Part shown: positions 52,023-64,000 of the stretch, one piece after another | How positions within the stretch are numbered: position 1 is the first letter of the stretch | How the letters are laid out: every line of letters begins with the position of its first letter | NCBI GenBank assembly: GCA_013397845.1 | Contig: VZTG01005253.1 | Location: forward strand, 248,001-312,000 | From: Melanocharis versteri | Lineage: Eukaryota > Chordata > Aves > Passeriformes > Melanocharitidae | Direction: 5' to 3' | Length of the DNA stretch: 64,000 bases | Translations under genes and position numbers: made by a program | Notes under the pieces: generated by a model | What the model saw: only the letters and a program-made list of their open reading frames with translations | What the model was told of the DNA's origin: nothing | The model's database searches: none

Positions 52023-53079
52023 ATTGCCTTAATATTTACCAAAAAAAAGAGCTCTGATTTTGGGGAAGGGTGCAGTTTTGTGGTTCTCTGCATCTGTTGG
52101 GCTGCACAAGACAGAAAGGGGGCAGAACCTAGTTAAAGCAGCTGCTTTCTGCATTTGAATAGCCAGATCTCCACATGCTATGTTTGCCTTTAATTTTAAA
52201 TAATATTTACATGAAGGTCCAAATGAGTCAGTAGATGTGATCACAGCTGTCAATATATGCTAGCTTATTTCAAGCGCAACAGGTTCTTACTGCTTTGTCC
52301 TTCCATAAAACTTTCAAAAGGGCCTTCATTTCACTGTTAAATTTAGATTTAGGTTCTTTCAAGTAAAGGCATTCTTCTCTCAGCACAACTCCTTTAGTAA
52401 TAACCAAGTTTACTGATTCACTTGGCTCCTGTCCCTGGAGGGCTTCCTGAGCATAGGTTGAAGATGCACATTTCCAATGTCACTTTTTAGTGACTCAAGA
52501 GCATTTATGTCCTAAACCAAGTCTGCTTTTGTTTTTCTTTTCCTTTGCATCCAAATTCCTACGAAGTGTGATGGCATGCATGAGGGAAGTGGCATCAGTT
52601 CCAAGGGCTCTCTATTCTGACAGTACACTTAGGATAATTCAAGATTCTAATTCTGGCCCTTTCTCTACACTAAAGCTTTAATACATGATGTCAGAATTTG
52701 GCACACTTCAGGTTAGCTAAATGAAATGAGGTAAGCCTAAATCTTTGGAAACCAGAACTTTACACAGGTCAGAACAAAACAAGGGAGGTATTGATGGTGT
52801 TCAGGGCTCAGACCCAACACAGGTTTCCTGAGCGCACTCAGAGACAACTAAGCTGGAAAACCAACAGAAGTCACTCATAAACTGTGATATTAATGTGAAG
52901 GTTATTTAATATCAGCATATGGGAAAACCTCTCTGCAAGCTGCTGGCAATCATTTCCTCAAATCTTATACTTATCTTGTTATGAGCAGAGTACTGACAGT
53001 CACAGGACAATGGTTTGTACTCACCATTAACAGCAGGCACACAGTGATCCAGGTCCTCAGTAGCCCTTGGCTGTGGTGA

Positions 53080-53978
53080 GATACAGAAATACAAGAGCTT
53101 CTCTCTCCTGGATGCCTTTGGAACATGTCTCTGGCACAAGCATCTCTGGGCAGAAACTCAGCCCCATTTTCATTCATTTGTAGTACAAGAAAGGAGAAAT
53201 ACTAGAGTGTGTCCAGAGGAGGGTGACCAAGAGTGGTGAAAGGCCTTGAGTGCCAGACTCAGGAGGAGAGGCTGAGGTTGCTTGGTTTGTTCAGCTGGGA
53301 GAAGACAAGGCTGAGGGGTGACCTCGTCACAGTCCAAAACCTCCTCAAGGGCATCAGCAGAGGAGGAGGTGCTGATCCCCTCTCTCTGCTGCTCAACTAT
53401 AGGACGCAAGGAAATGGAATGAAGCTGTCAGGGAGGCTCAGATTAGGAAAAGGTTCTTCATGGAGAGAGTGGTCAGGCCCTGGAACAGGCTCCCCAGGAC
53501 AGTAGTTAGAGCAACACGCCCATCAGAGNGATACAGAAATACAAGAGCTTCTCTCTCCTGGATGCCTTTGGAACATATCTCTGGCACAAGCATCTCTGGG
53601 CAGAAACTCAGCCCCATTTTCATTCATTTGTAGTACAAGTAAGGAGAAATACTAGAGTGTGTCCAGAGGAGGGTGACCAAGAGTGGTGAAAGGCCTTGAG
53701 TGCCAGACTCAGGAGGAGAGGCTGAGGTTGCTTGGTTTGTTCAGCTGGGAGAAGACAAGGCTGAGGGGTGACCTCGTCACAGTCCAAAACCTCCTCAAGG
53801 GCATCAGCAGAGGAGGAGGTGCTGATCCCCTCTCTCTGCTGCTCAACTATAGGACGCAAGGAAATGGAATGAAGCTGTCAGGGAGGCTCAGATTAGGAAA
53901 AGGTTCTTCATGGAGAGAGTGGTCAGGCCCTGGAACAGGCTCCCCAGGACAGTAGTTAGAGCAACACGCCCATCAGAG
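53080..53978. repeat. 450-bp tandem duplication joined at a single N
   Basis: The unit starting GATACAGAAATACAAGAGC at 53080 recurs at 53530, and both copies end with CAACACGCCCATCAGAG (53528 and 53978). I count only two differences: ACATGTCTC versus ACATATCTC, and ACAAGAAAGG versus ACAAGTAAGG. The single N at 53529 lies exactly at the junction. The unit spans the left edge of a CR1 copy and unrelated flanking DNA, so it was not made by two insertions. It is probably duplicated contig ends or two haplotypes placed in series; a recent true duplication is possible. Confidence 0.95.
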
Positions 53979-54106
53979 GTCAAGCAATGTCTGGGTGATG
54001 CTCTTGGTCATGTGGCTTGGATTTAGGTGGTCCTGCAAGGAGCAGGGAGCTGCAGTTGGTGATGCTTATTGGTCCCTTCCAATTTGAGATATTATATGTT
54101 TCTATG
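53200..54106 (+). mobile_element. CR1 LINE 3' fragment, interrupted by the 450-bp duplication
   Basis: Plus-oriented CR1 blocks: AGAGTGTGTCCAGAGGAGGG, GGAGAGGCTGAGGTTGC, TCAGCTGGGAGAAGACAAGG, GACCTCGTCACAGTCC, GGCCCTGGAACAGGCTCCCC, then GGTCCCTTCCAATTTGAGA and a tail with TATGTTTCTATG. Without the repeated unit the element is about 450 bp long. The identical 90-residue frames at 53233 and 53683 are copies of CR1-derived sequence, not genes. Confidence 0.92.
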
Positions 54107-57100
54107 TTACATCTGAAATGGTGACTGCAAAATTCAACCCGCAAAGACAAATTCCTTCTGTTCCTTTGGCCATTTTAAGTTGGTCTTGAGAACTCAGTAT
54201 GAAATGCTGTAGTCTTTTAGGGTGAGGAGAATCAGCTCAAGGATTGGAACTGAAACTATATTGTGGGGTATAAACCACTCTACATGGTCCCTCCTCAGCA
54301 TGCTCAACATTTGGAATGCCATGTGGGAAGTCCTAACTCTATATACTCTGCATAAAAGTCCTTGGACTACTTCTGTTTTAATTTGGCCAGAATTTGAAGG
54401 ATCTTCAGCTCATGGAGAAACATTCAGTTTACTATGATTTGAACTAGAGGTTAAATTTTATGTGTATATCAGATTCCTGACTTGCTTATGTACGTAGTTG
54501 TTATCTAAGATAAATACAAGGCCACTCTCCAGCTCACTGGGAAAAAAAAATTAATTTGAAAAATTATATTAAAGCATTATGAACTATAGGAATAAAACAA
54601 GAGATGAGACCAAGATTCCTGCTGTAATGTGAACAGCTTTAGAAAGAAGTAAAATAAAAATATAAAACATTCTGATTTATTTATGTTGTTCTATCTGAAC
54701 ATAAACATTCAATACTTTTAATTACTACAGAATCCTTATAAATCTAGAGGACTTCCATACATTTGAACAAAACTGTCTTCATCAGTCTGGAAGATTATGA
54801 CCATGTGTTGACAGCAAAGCTTAATGTAACCCAGCCTTTAGAGAGTTTTAATTATCAGTAAACTCTTCATGTGAATGCATTTGGGTGTTCAGCTCTGCTT
54901 TGGACATCTATGTCTTCCTTTTATGCCCTTTCAACTATAGTGGACATAAATAAACACACAAAGCATTTAACATGAAAAATTTCCTTCCTAGAATATTTTG
55001 TTACATTTTTTACTTCTTACTTAGACTTTTAACTGGAAGCTGCTTGTTGATTTATAAGACAAAATTTTCTTATTCTATTAAAAATGTTCTGCTACACAGC
55101 ATCCTACATTTCCCCTACCAAGCAAGGATGCCAGGTCTTTAATCTGAATATTATCTCTTCATCTATTTATATATGACAGCTGTTTGTGGAAACTTCTTTT
55201 CACACAGAATTAGTCTGCTGCTTCTGTGCTGTACATGCAGCACCCAAAATATAATGATTTCTCATGCAAGGATAAAAGAAGGACCAGAGTCTGCTTTAGA
55301 CAGCCTAAACCCAAGGAGAAACACAAATGGAAAGAGTGGAAATGGGACATGAAAATCTTCACTTGGTGCTGCTTACTCAAGAGGTTTCAATTTTGATTTT
55401 CTCCTGTGGAAATGTGGCTGAAGCAGTCACACTGCCTGCCAGTGTTTTCTGGGAGGTGTTTCACTAAAAACTTTTGAACCCTGGCCAAAGGGGGACACCT
55501 GGACTTCAGCCCAGAGCACATAACACAAGTGGCTGAACACCCTCTGCGATGTTTAGGGTGTATATGTGCAAGGGCAGGCACAGACAGGAGGGACCAAGTG
55601 TCATACGGGACAAGAGGCCAAGGCAAGACCTTGCCAGGGAAATAGAATGCTAGAGGAATGATTTAGGAGGATGCAGGAGGGAGACAGGTAATAAATGCTC
55701 TGCTGTTTTAACTCCTCAAACAGCAACTGTGCTTTCAGCAAGACATAAATTGACCCCAACCTTACGGTGAATTTACAAATACAAGATAACATTTTAATTA
55801 ATTGCACAGTGAACAAAAGAGAAATGAACGCTTCTTTCTATAATGATGATGTGTATTTGGTAGTGCACTCCTGCTGCCTAAATAAATGGAAGGCAGAGTG
55901 TTGTGGTCCTCTGGCAGTGCTACTGGAATTGGATTATCTCCCTTCCTCCAGTTGGCGTCACGGAACAGTCACTCTTAATTGTACCTTCTATCTGATTATT
56001 AACCGCTGCTTCTGATCATGCTCCATCTCTTCCCTTATCTGCTTTTTGTCTTCTGCACTGCTTCTCTATAATTGCGACTGACCTGCCTCAAGGCCATGAA
56101 TTATTTCCTATCATCTTTGAGTGCAACAGATTGGGGGATTTTGGTGGCTCCCCTCGTCTTAGTGCTGCTCACCTCTTGCCTGAAGCTGACTTTTTTGCGA
56201 TCTGGCACTGGCCGAGAGCAGAAGCAGTTCCTACAGGCACTGGTGGCAGGGGATGAGGTTTCTGAACCAGCACAACCTTCATGTGGGGGCAGTTTTCAAA
56301 TAGCTGGGCAGGCCCAACAGCAAAGGTACTGTGAGCTACAAAACGGGAATCCCTGCCCTGCCTGTCCTCAACAGGGCAAATACAAAAGATAGTGGTGGCT
56401 GCCAGCCCACGGATGTTAGGTGAAGCAATGATTTTGAATTGTGGTCCAGAGGCTCCAGCATAGTGTAAGCAGTGCATGCCACAGGTTATGAAATGCACTC
56501 TTAAGAAATGCTTCATATACGCAGTCATTGTCTTCTAAAAACCCTCACACCAACCCTCCATGCAGCCAGAGAGGAATTGCCTCAGTCATTGAAGTAAATA
56601 CATTTATTTTTTAAATTCCTAGGAGACAGACAGCTCTTCTTGCCAGGAATATGATTAGGCCATCACTTGGAGTCTGGAGCAGAGTGAAGGAATAAATGAA
56701 AGAGATAATAAATCTCTCTATTCATATTACAGATCATGAAAGGGGAAAAACTGGCAAGCATCTGCCATGTAAGAAACTGGTCTGGAAGTTGGGAAACAAG
56801 CAAGAAAGACTGGAGCAAGTCTTCTCTGGAGGAGCAAAAATACCTCAAATCCCTAAGTACTGCAAGTATCCTACTCAAATAGATAGCAAATACTCCATGA
56901 AAATAAAATTAATATTGCTTATTAGATCACTAAATACCCTGTGGCAGCCAGCTTTGAGTTGCAGAGTTGCAGTGCTGAGTACAGCAATGCCAGAAATTTC
57001 AGACAGAGAAATTGAATACCAAGTCTGTATTGCTGCTATCAATTACTTTGCTTTCATTTATAAATAATGCTGGTTTGCTTAGGTTGCCAGTTAGGGGCTC

Positions 57101-60100
57101 TAAGACTATCTGGCATGATATCCCATTACTTTAGAAAACCTTAGTTTAATACATTATGTGCTCTAAAAGGCATCACTGAAGAAAGAGGCTCTAAGGCCTC
57201 AAAGCAAGAATCAGTTGCACGGAAATAATTACTTTTCATCCTGTATCAGAAAGAACCTGAGTCCTTCTGCCCTTTTTCCTGGGTGAAAACAGAGATACCT
57301 ACCTCACAGATCGTCAGTCACCAAGAAGTTGAGCTCACCTGCAGAAATGCTCTGGTCTTTTGGACCCTGGTTCCAGACCCACTTTTACTGAACTGAGAAA
57401 ACAAGCCCATGCATTCTGAGGAGGCCTGACATCCCCCTGCGAGGAGCTGGTACCTGGCAGAAGCAAACCAGAGTTTACGTCTCTGGCATAGGACTACATG
57501 GTACATCGGCACCTACCCAGGCACACCCACACTATGCAGGGGTGGAGGGCTGGTGGGCTTGGGTTAGGTGGGGTAAATAAAGTACGGGGATTTACATGTG
57601 CAGCTACAAATGAAACTCCTCCATGCAGCTGATCTGCCTCTTGAAACCTGGGAGAGATTTGGTCCCTTTGAAATTAAGGTCCCACTAAATGATACACCTA
57701 CCATTCTTTTCCACTCCAAAATCGACATCAGAGGCACCAAACACAGGGTTTTTTAAAGTCTCTATGTTATGAATAATTGTTAGGCCCTTTTCTTTTGCAG
57801 GTTATACGCTGGTATGCAGATAACATATCTGTTAATACAGCATCTGAAGGTCTAGCCTCATGTGATAACTCTGTCTGCAGTGCAGGGGTGTTCTTCCACT
57901 CCTTTAAGTGGAAGTTGCCTGAGAAGGCTCTGCTTTTAACCAATGAATGCATGGAGGTTTCTTAAATGAGGTTATTTTTCTCCTTTTTGTTCTCTCCATT
58001 GGATTTGTATCCTTGTTTCTCCTGAAGCTGGGACTTATGCCATTGTGCTGCCTATCAACCCCCTGTAATAGCACTTGAACCCAGTGGCCAAACATAATCA
58101 CACTTTGCAGAGGGCTGGCAATCTCAAGGATAACGTATCTGGGGAAAAAGCAACCGGACAATGAAGGGAGAGGGAGTAAATGCATTCACTGCAGTAGGGT
58201 TTCAAGGAGAGGTCAATCACCTTGGGAAGCACCAGAGACATTATCCAGGGAGAGAAACATGGGAAACAGCCACTCCTGACTCTGCTCATCATGGAGCAGC
58301 TTGCCTGAGGAGTGTTAGCTTCAAAAACCCAGGTGGACCATTCACACAGACAACATCAAGTCTGCACGTAGATGAACCTCCTGCCCAGCTTTCCAGTAGG
58401 TTCACAAACAGATGTGTGTCCTGGAATAGTTCAGTCCAGCCCAGTTTTCTTTTATGTACAAAATCAGTTTTGATCTTCTGTGAACAACTTTAATAGACAG
58501 TGCTCAAGAGGCAACCCTGGCACTGATCCCTACAAGAATCAATTGCTGAGGTCTCAACGACCAAGCACTTCCAGAAAAGAGGTATCTAGTAAAAAGTAAG
58601 TCAGTTTTCTTCCTCTCTTGCCATGGATGGTGTTTCTCAGTTTATTCCACTATACAAAAGAGGATGACTTTTCTTCTGTACACAATCCATACAGGATTTT
58701 GAGGAAAAAGTGGTGGCATAATGGGTGGTTTCCTGAATAGAAAGCAAATATGCTGATTTGTGTCACAATATTTCATCAGTGTCCTGAAAAAACTGAAACT
58801 CATTTAAAGAAATTGTGGAGGTATAGGAAGGGAGAGGCAAAGTTTCCCATCAGAACCCAGCAAAGTGACGCACAGCAGCTGGTGATACCTCCCAGGCATG
58901 TTAGTGCTCCTTGCAGGGGGACCTTCTCCCAGCAGGAGAGAAGGCTTTACACTCCCTTGTTATGAAAGGACATCTGATAGCCCAGATTGCTCTGCTCGGC
59001 AATGTATCATTTATTTATTGGGATTTAATGGCATTGAATATCTGTCTGCCCCTCCTGGATGCATCCTGCTCTCTGCTCTGTACGTGACCAGTAGGCACCA
59101 ATAGTATTGCGGTGAACAGACACATTGATTTTAGGGGCAGATGTTTCTTAAGCTGGATACTGTGTGCTTCTCCCCACATCCAGAAAGATACAGAAGAACT
59201 GGAAAAGATATGAAGATGCTCCTGATGCACCAGTGCATCATCAGTGAGGATAATCAAAGGTACCAAAAGGCCTCCACACCAGAAACCAATAAATCCAGGA
59301 GGGCTCTTCTGTTTGAAGAGAAGATGAGCGGGGGTAGCTTGAGAGAGATCAATAAGACCATGAATGGCAGTAAGAAAGCCAGCAGGGAACAGCTGCCAGC
59401 TGTCTCTTCTAATCCAAGCAGCACAGAGCAGCAAGTGATCCTGCCAAGCAGAAGCTTCAAAGGACAGAAAAATACCTATACACACAATATGCAGATAATT
59501 TGTGGGCTGCTTTGGCAGAGACCTTTGGTTTGTAGGCTCCAAGGTCACCTGGGCTCAGAAAGTACGTGGATCAGTTGAAAAGAGAGTCATCACCACTGGT
59601 TCAGATGGTAAAAGTGTCCCTCTGTCTGCTTATCCCTTGGAGTCATTTGGGTCAATATCTTATGCCCAGATGCTGCCTCTCATCCCCAGCATAGTCTTCT
59701 TGAGCATAGGGATTGAGCAACCAGTTCCAGGGCTTACACCCCCGTGGCACATAGTGGGGCTAGACGAGGCCAGAGGGGTCCCCTCTTGTTTTTTGCTGGG
59801 AGAGTGGTCTCAGGATGCAGAGCAGTTCCCTATCTGGAGGGTGCTGGATCAAGAGTCCCCAGAGGGCTCAGCCGCTTGAGCTGGGGAAAAATCCACATTG
59901 CAGCTGTTACGAGGTTTCCTGCAAACCATTTGGGCAAAAAACCCCAAAAGGTAATTTGTATGCAAAGTGTGTGTGTTGGGGAGACTGTCCCTTCATCCCA
60001 GCCTCCAAGCCTCACTCCTGGGACCCAGGGGACACACGATCATGTTCAGCTCTTTTGGCAAACCCTACGTGCACTGGTGACATCTTATATGCCCTGCTCA

Positions 60101-62926
60101 GGTTGCTCCTCAAATAGTCAGATTGACACTATTTACTGATTGTATCGGTTTGGTTTGGCAGCAGGAAAGTCTGTTCAAGATCAACCCTGAGAGCCAAAAG
60201 GGAGGGATGCTGAAAGGCTGTGCTTTCAGTGCTGTCCCTGAAAGGCTCTTCCTTACTCTTTCCATATGGCTTCACACTGCTGTTGGAGGCTAGAGAAAGC
60301 CACCCTGGTTGCCCCTACTCCTTGCTATACAACACACGCCAAGAAACTCTACCCAGTCTTTGTACTGTGATCTCATAGCTCACAGTTTCAGAAGCTATTT
60401 ACAGCTGAATGGAAACACTGTGGATAAAGTTCCCAAGGAAGGCATAAGCACATAAAATGTTGATACTCAGTACTTCACACCTAGCTCCAGAGAAATTTAA
60501 CTTCCCTAGCTTTAAGACAGTTAAGTCCCCTAAGTAGCAGTAAAAGCAGCTTCAATGTAAAAAGGACTTTACAATTTTTAATAAGTATATAGATTTTTTT
60601 CTATTAATCATGTCCTTTCTGCGAGGTGGCCAATAATTAGGGGTCAAACACACCAGTATCAAAAAGCTCCATGTTTCTGTTCCCTGCTCTGTGCTGAGGT
60701 CACCTGTACAGGCAGGTCCTCACCTGCAGAAGCAGGTCTGATTTTGCTGGCGGGCCCTCCCACAGCAGCTATTACTCCCATGTTGAAAAAAATTACCTGA
60801 CAGGTTTCTCCATCTGCTGCTCTTCACCCTGAACCTTCTCACTGATGCTGTTGGCCTGGAAGTACAGTACCAGGTAACACATGTGACAGTGGATTACAAC
60901 CTGCTATCTCATCCATTCTCACTGTCTAGGAGGGAGGTATATATTCACCAAATTATCCCTTAATCCTTCAGATCGGTGCAATTGACCATATGTGTCCTTA
61001 AAACATACAGCTTGAAAGCAGCTTCTAACAGCTACCACACATGCTCAGCTTTTAGTCCCTATTGTGGAGGTATGAGGGGGATCAATGCTATTCAGGATAC
61101 TGAGTGATAGTGAATATTGATCCTCCTGTCTGTCTGTCCAAAATGACATCGATTTATAAAGTGCTTGCGGAAATGTTTAGGAAGGCCCAGACACACGTGC
61201 ATGCATTCCTTTGGACATAAATAGAGAAGTGCTGTCAGCCTAAATCCATAATCCCCCTCCCATACCTCCAACAATATAGGACCCAAACTAGACTTTGGGC
61301 ATTTCAATGGAATGACACCACACAGGAATCAGCAATGGGTGTGTACATACACACACAGCTACCCTGCTGCTGTCCAGCATGTCTGGGGGGTGCAGCGCTC
61401 TGGATGAGTGTTGGTATCCGTGAATGAGTCCTGCAGTGAGCTGTTGGGGATATAATTAGATATTCAACTAGGAACATTCTGAGTACTTCCAAAAATTATT
61501 TTAGATTACTTTCTAAGTAAGACAAAGTTTTAGTGAGCCCACATTTTTCAGGCATTTAAACATCAAACACTTTCCACCATAAGCGTTGCCAGCAAGCATT
61601 TTCTCACGTGCTGAGCACAAGCACATCCTCTTTGCAGGGCTTTAGGGTGGCAGCTTATGGGGAACACTGCCCACTGAGCATAGGTAATGCACTTTGCCTT
61701 GTGGTCTGGGCTCTGACTGCCCCTGGAACACTTATTATGATGGAGATGGAAATCCCCAACACCAGCAACCAAAACCAACGTGTGATGTGAAGATGGTTGC
61801 TGTGTCCAGGAACAAGGCCAATTGCCCCTGTCAGAAGCACCCCACTGGCAGCAGTACAAGACACAGCTGAAGACTTTCAAAGACCAGTGGGATACGTGGT
61901 GGGAGAGAACACTGGATGAGCAGCAGGATCTCTGAGCAGCTGTAAAAGCAGCAGTGAGAGGAAAGGAAGTAGAAGGTGAAACACAGGACAGAAACAGAAC
62001 ACCAGAAAGAGAAGTGAGGAGAAGGCATGAGCGACTTCATCAGGCAGCAAAACTGCATTCTTTGCTATCCTCAAGGTGCACTGAAAGTTTTCCTTTCTCT
62101 TTCAAAACTCATCAGCTTCATCCAGGTCTCAGTGCCAGAGCTCTGGGTCCCTGAGGATGTGTGTGAAATCAGAAATAACCCACATTTCCCCAAATTTTTG
62201 GCCACCTGGCTGTAACATGATCATTGCAATCAGGGTGCCTCTTGCTGCAAGGGGGCCCTGGGGAAGTGCCCTGTGGCTCTGCACTGCCTGAAGAACAAGG
62301 TGATGTGGGGAAATGCTACAGTCCCCAGCACTGCCCCTACAGCTCCAGTCAGGGCTGCAGGCCAGGCTGCTGCCCCAAAGGTCAGGGGAATGCTCTCTCC
62401 ACCCACTCAGCAATGACCAGATACTGCCTGCCCCTGTCCAGCAGCAGAAACACCTCTATGGAAATGACCCAAGGTTAGAAAAAAGTGGCAATTAAGTGCA
62501 TTGATGTAAACGGGGTCACTGGGCCATAAGAGGACTTGGAAACAGTCTCAGGTGCAGTAGTTCTGGGAGACTGGAGGGGAGCAGCAAAACATTGCAGAGC
62601 TTCAGAGCCCAGCCATCCTTTGCAGGAGTAGCTCACAGCCTTTGCACCCACCCAGCTACATCCCATGGCCAGCTTTGGAGCCCAGCAGGCAGCCACAGGG
62701 CTATGTGTCCCCAGGAGTACCTTGGCCTCAGCTCAGGTCTTGTGCCCTCTTACTGAAAGTCTCCATATCATGTTACCCACCCTCAGAGCCTCCTGCTAAT
62801 GATTCATATATCAATAACTGCATTTTGCAGTATTGGCATTTACAGTGACTTTACTGAGTCGAGAAAAAGCAGCTGTTTACAGGCGCACAGAAATCAAAGA
62901 TCATCAGTGAGACCTTCTGCCCTGCA
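54107..62926. other. No confirmed gene; two weak exon-like frames inside
   Basis: About 8.8 kb of intergenic-looking DNA. No CR1 piece was recognised here. Reading frames at 56072-56392, 58161-58493, 59015-59548 (minus) and 59744-60139 have no recognisable similarity. Two frames with plausible splice signals (57802-57965 and 59184-59561, both plus) are described under findings but are not called as genes. GRK1 kinase exons, expected upstream of TMEM255B by synteny, were looked for and not found. Confidence 0.55.
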
Positions 62927-62938
62927 CCCCCCCCCCCN
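62927..62938. repeat. 11-base C homopolymer ending in a 1-base gap
   Basis: Eleven C (62927-62937) are followed by one N and then GGGG. Like the G run at 5419, the sequence breaks at a homopolymer, so the length here is unreliable. Confidence 0.9.
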
Positions 62939-64000
62939 GGGGCCGTGGGAAGGAATAGCCTGCTTGTCCTGGTGCACTGAATGGTGGTATTGTTGTCACA
63001 GCTGAAGAAGGGAGATTGGAATTGAATTTTAGGACATTATGATAATCTGGCCAGGGAGGAAAATAAAAATACTAGATAAAATCTATTTCTGGACATGTGT
63101 GTTTCAGGGCTGGAAAAAGCCTTTCTAGAATTATTGAACACGGCCACATCCAAAATAAGTTTTTGACAAGTCTCATGAGTGCCTGCTGTGTCTGTGTCCC
63201 CCCAAAAACCTGCCTAAGGGTGCTGGCCCCTCTTTGAGAATGCTTTAGGGTGCTGGCTAGGTGGATGTCTGTTGCTGTGCATGAGGCAGGGCTGCTACTC
63301 ATCAAAAGTACCCAGCACTGGGACTAGGAAGCTTCATTAATCAAGGAGGTCAAATCACGCTCCACAGATTTATGAGGGTAATGGGGGGCTTTGCCCTGGG
63401 ACCAAAAGCAGATGGCTGGCATGGTGTGAACCCCACTCATAAGGGCACCCTTTACCTAACACGTGTGAAATGCAAGCTCAGCCCCCTGCCCTGAGCACGC
63501 ACGCATCCTCCCTTCGGGCAAAGGAGAGTGCCGTGCGAGTGCTCCTGCGTGGGAAGCAGACCAGACCCCTGAGCCATCCTCCTCAGGCCACCGAAACCCC
63601 TGACTTGCAGGAGATCCCAGCAGGAGACCCCAGTGCAGGCCTCTCACCTTTGGGTGCTGCCTGCCTGGCACTGCCAGAGGTGGGAGCACAGCCCAGGATG
63701 CCTGGATGGAGAGAGTCCAGCAGGAGAGGGTCAGCACAGAGCACACCCGGCGTGGGGGAAGGTGCTGTGTGACCCTGCTATGGACCATGTCTCTGTGTGC
63801 CTCTGGTTGATCTGCAGGTTGTATAAACTCCCAAAAAGGATAAATTTAGCTCCTTTATTTAAAAAACGCCAACGAACAATTCTGTGATCTCTCCCTTTCC
63901 TTCTGTTTGTTGTTTTTTTTCCCTCGATAACAGCAGTTTTCTGAGAACTGTCATTCGACAGATGTCTCTCACTTCACTGAATACCCTTGGCAAGAAGAGT
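62939..64000. other. No gene seen at right edge
   Basis: A GC-richer stretch at about 63430-63800 carries overlapping frames on both strands (63456-63788 minus, 63470-63772 plus). Neither has a recognisable domain, and their mutual overlap suggests chance openness. Nothing else was recognised. Confidence 0.5.

Noticed and set aside
53233..53955. Two identical 90-residue frames suggesting a duplicated gene
   Set aside because: Both lie in CR1 3' sequence, copied by the 450-bp duplication.
41291..64000. GRK1 or ATP4B exons expected from 13q34 synteny
   Set aside because: Looked for kinase and C-terminal motifs on the minus strand and found none; the genes probably lie beyond the right edge.
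1..64000. CRISPR arrays, operons, phage or bacterial mobile elements
   Set aside because: No spaced direct-repeat array, no dense same-strand reading frames and no ribosome-binding-site pattern. All evidence points to vertebrate nuclear DNA.

Overview
This window looks like nuclear DNA from a songbird (passerine). Two things point there. First, it is scattered with CR1 LINE fragments, whose 3' ends read ...TTCCAACCTAAA...ATTCTATGATTCTATG on the plus strand, or start with AATCACAGAAT when inverted. Second, it holds one composite SINE with a tRNA-Ile head and a CR1 tail (2631-2779), the architecture known as TguSINE1 from passerines. The DNA is AT-rich, has no operon-like gene density, and has vertebrate splice signals. 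The species call is inference from repeats; no mitochondrial or ribosomal marker is present.

The only protein gene I can support is the 5' part of TMEM255B (FAM70 family, multi-pass membrane protein), on the minus strand. Four coding exons join in phase: exon 1 at 40883-40916 (inside a CpG island), exon 2 at 34373-34515, exon 3 at 29703-29765 and exon 4 at 12647-12736. Together they encode about 110 residues: a short cytoplasmic N-terminus, the first three predicted membrane segments, and the conserved NVT glycosylation-type motif in the first loop. The remaining exons (cysteine-rich loop, last membrane segment, proline-rich tail) were not found in 1-12646 and probably lie beyond the left edge. 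In human 13q34 TMEM255B lies between GRK1 and GAS6. The same order here would put GAS6 off the left edge and GRK1 off the right edge, but no exon of either was recognised.

Layout: 1-12646 is intron 4, with a CR1 3' end, the SINE, two inverted CR1 pieces, an orphan GC/CpG-rich patch at about 8505-8660, and a 24-base G run next to an assembly gap. 12737-29702 is the 17 kb intron 3, with one CR1 and a small repeat broken by a single N. 29766-34372 (intron 2) and 34516-40882 (intron 1) each carry one large CR1. 40860-41290 is the promoter CpG island, with a 16-base gap. From 41291 to the right edge the DNA looks intergenic. It contains an old diverged CR1-like LINE (42700-43840), further CR1 pieces, and a near-identical 450-bp tandem duplication joined by a single N (53080-53978), which looks more like unmerged contig ends than biology. 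Two weak exon-like open frames (57802-57965 and 59184-59561) are flagged as hypotheses only.

No CRISPR array, operon, phage or other new defence or metabolic system is visible, and I do not claim one.
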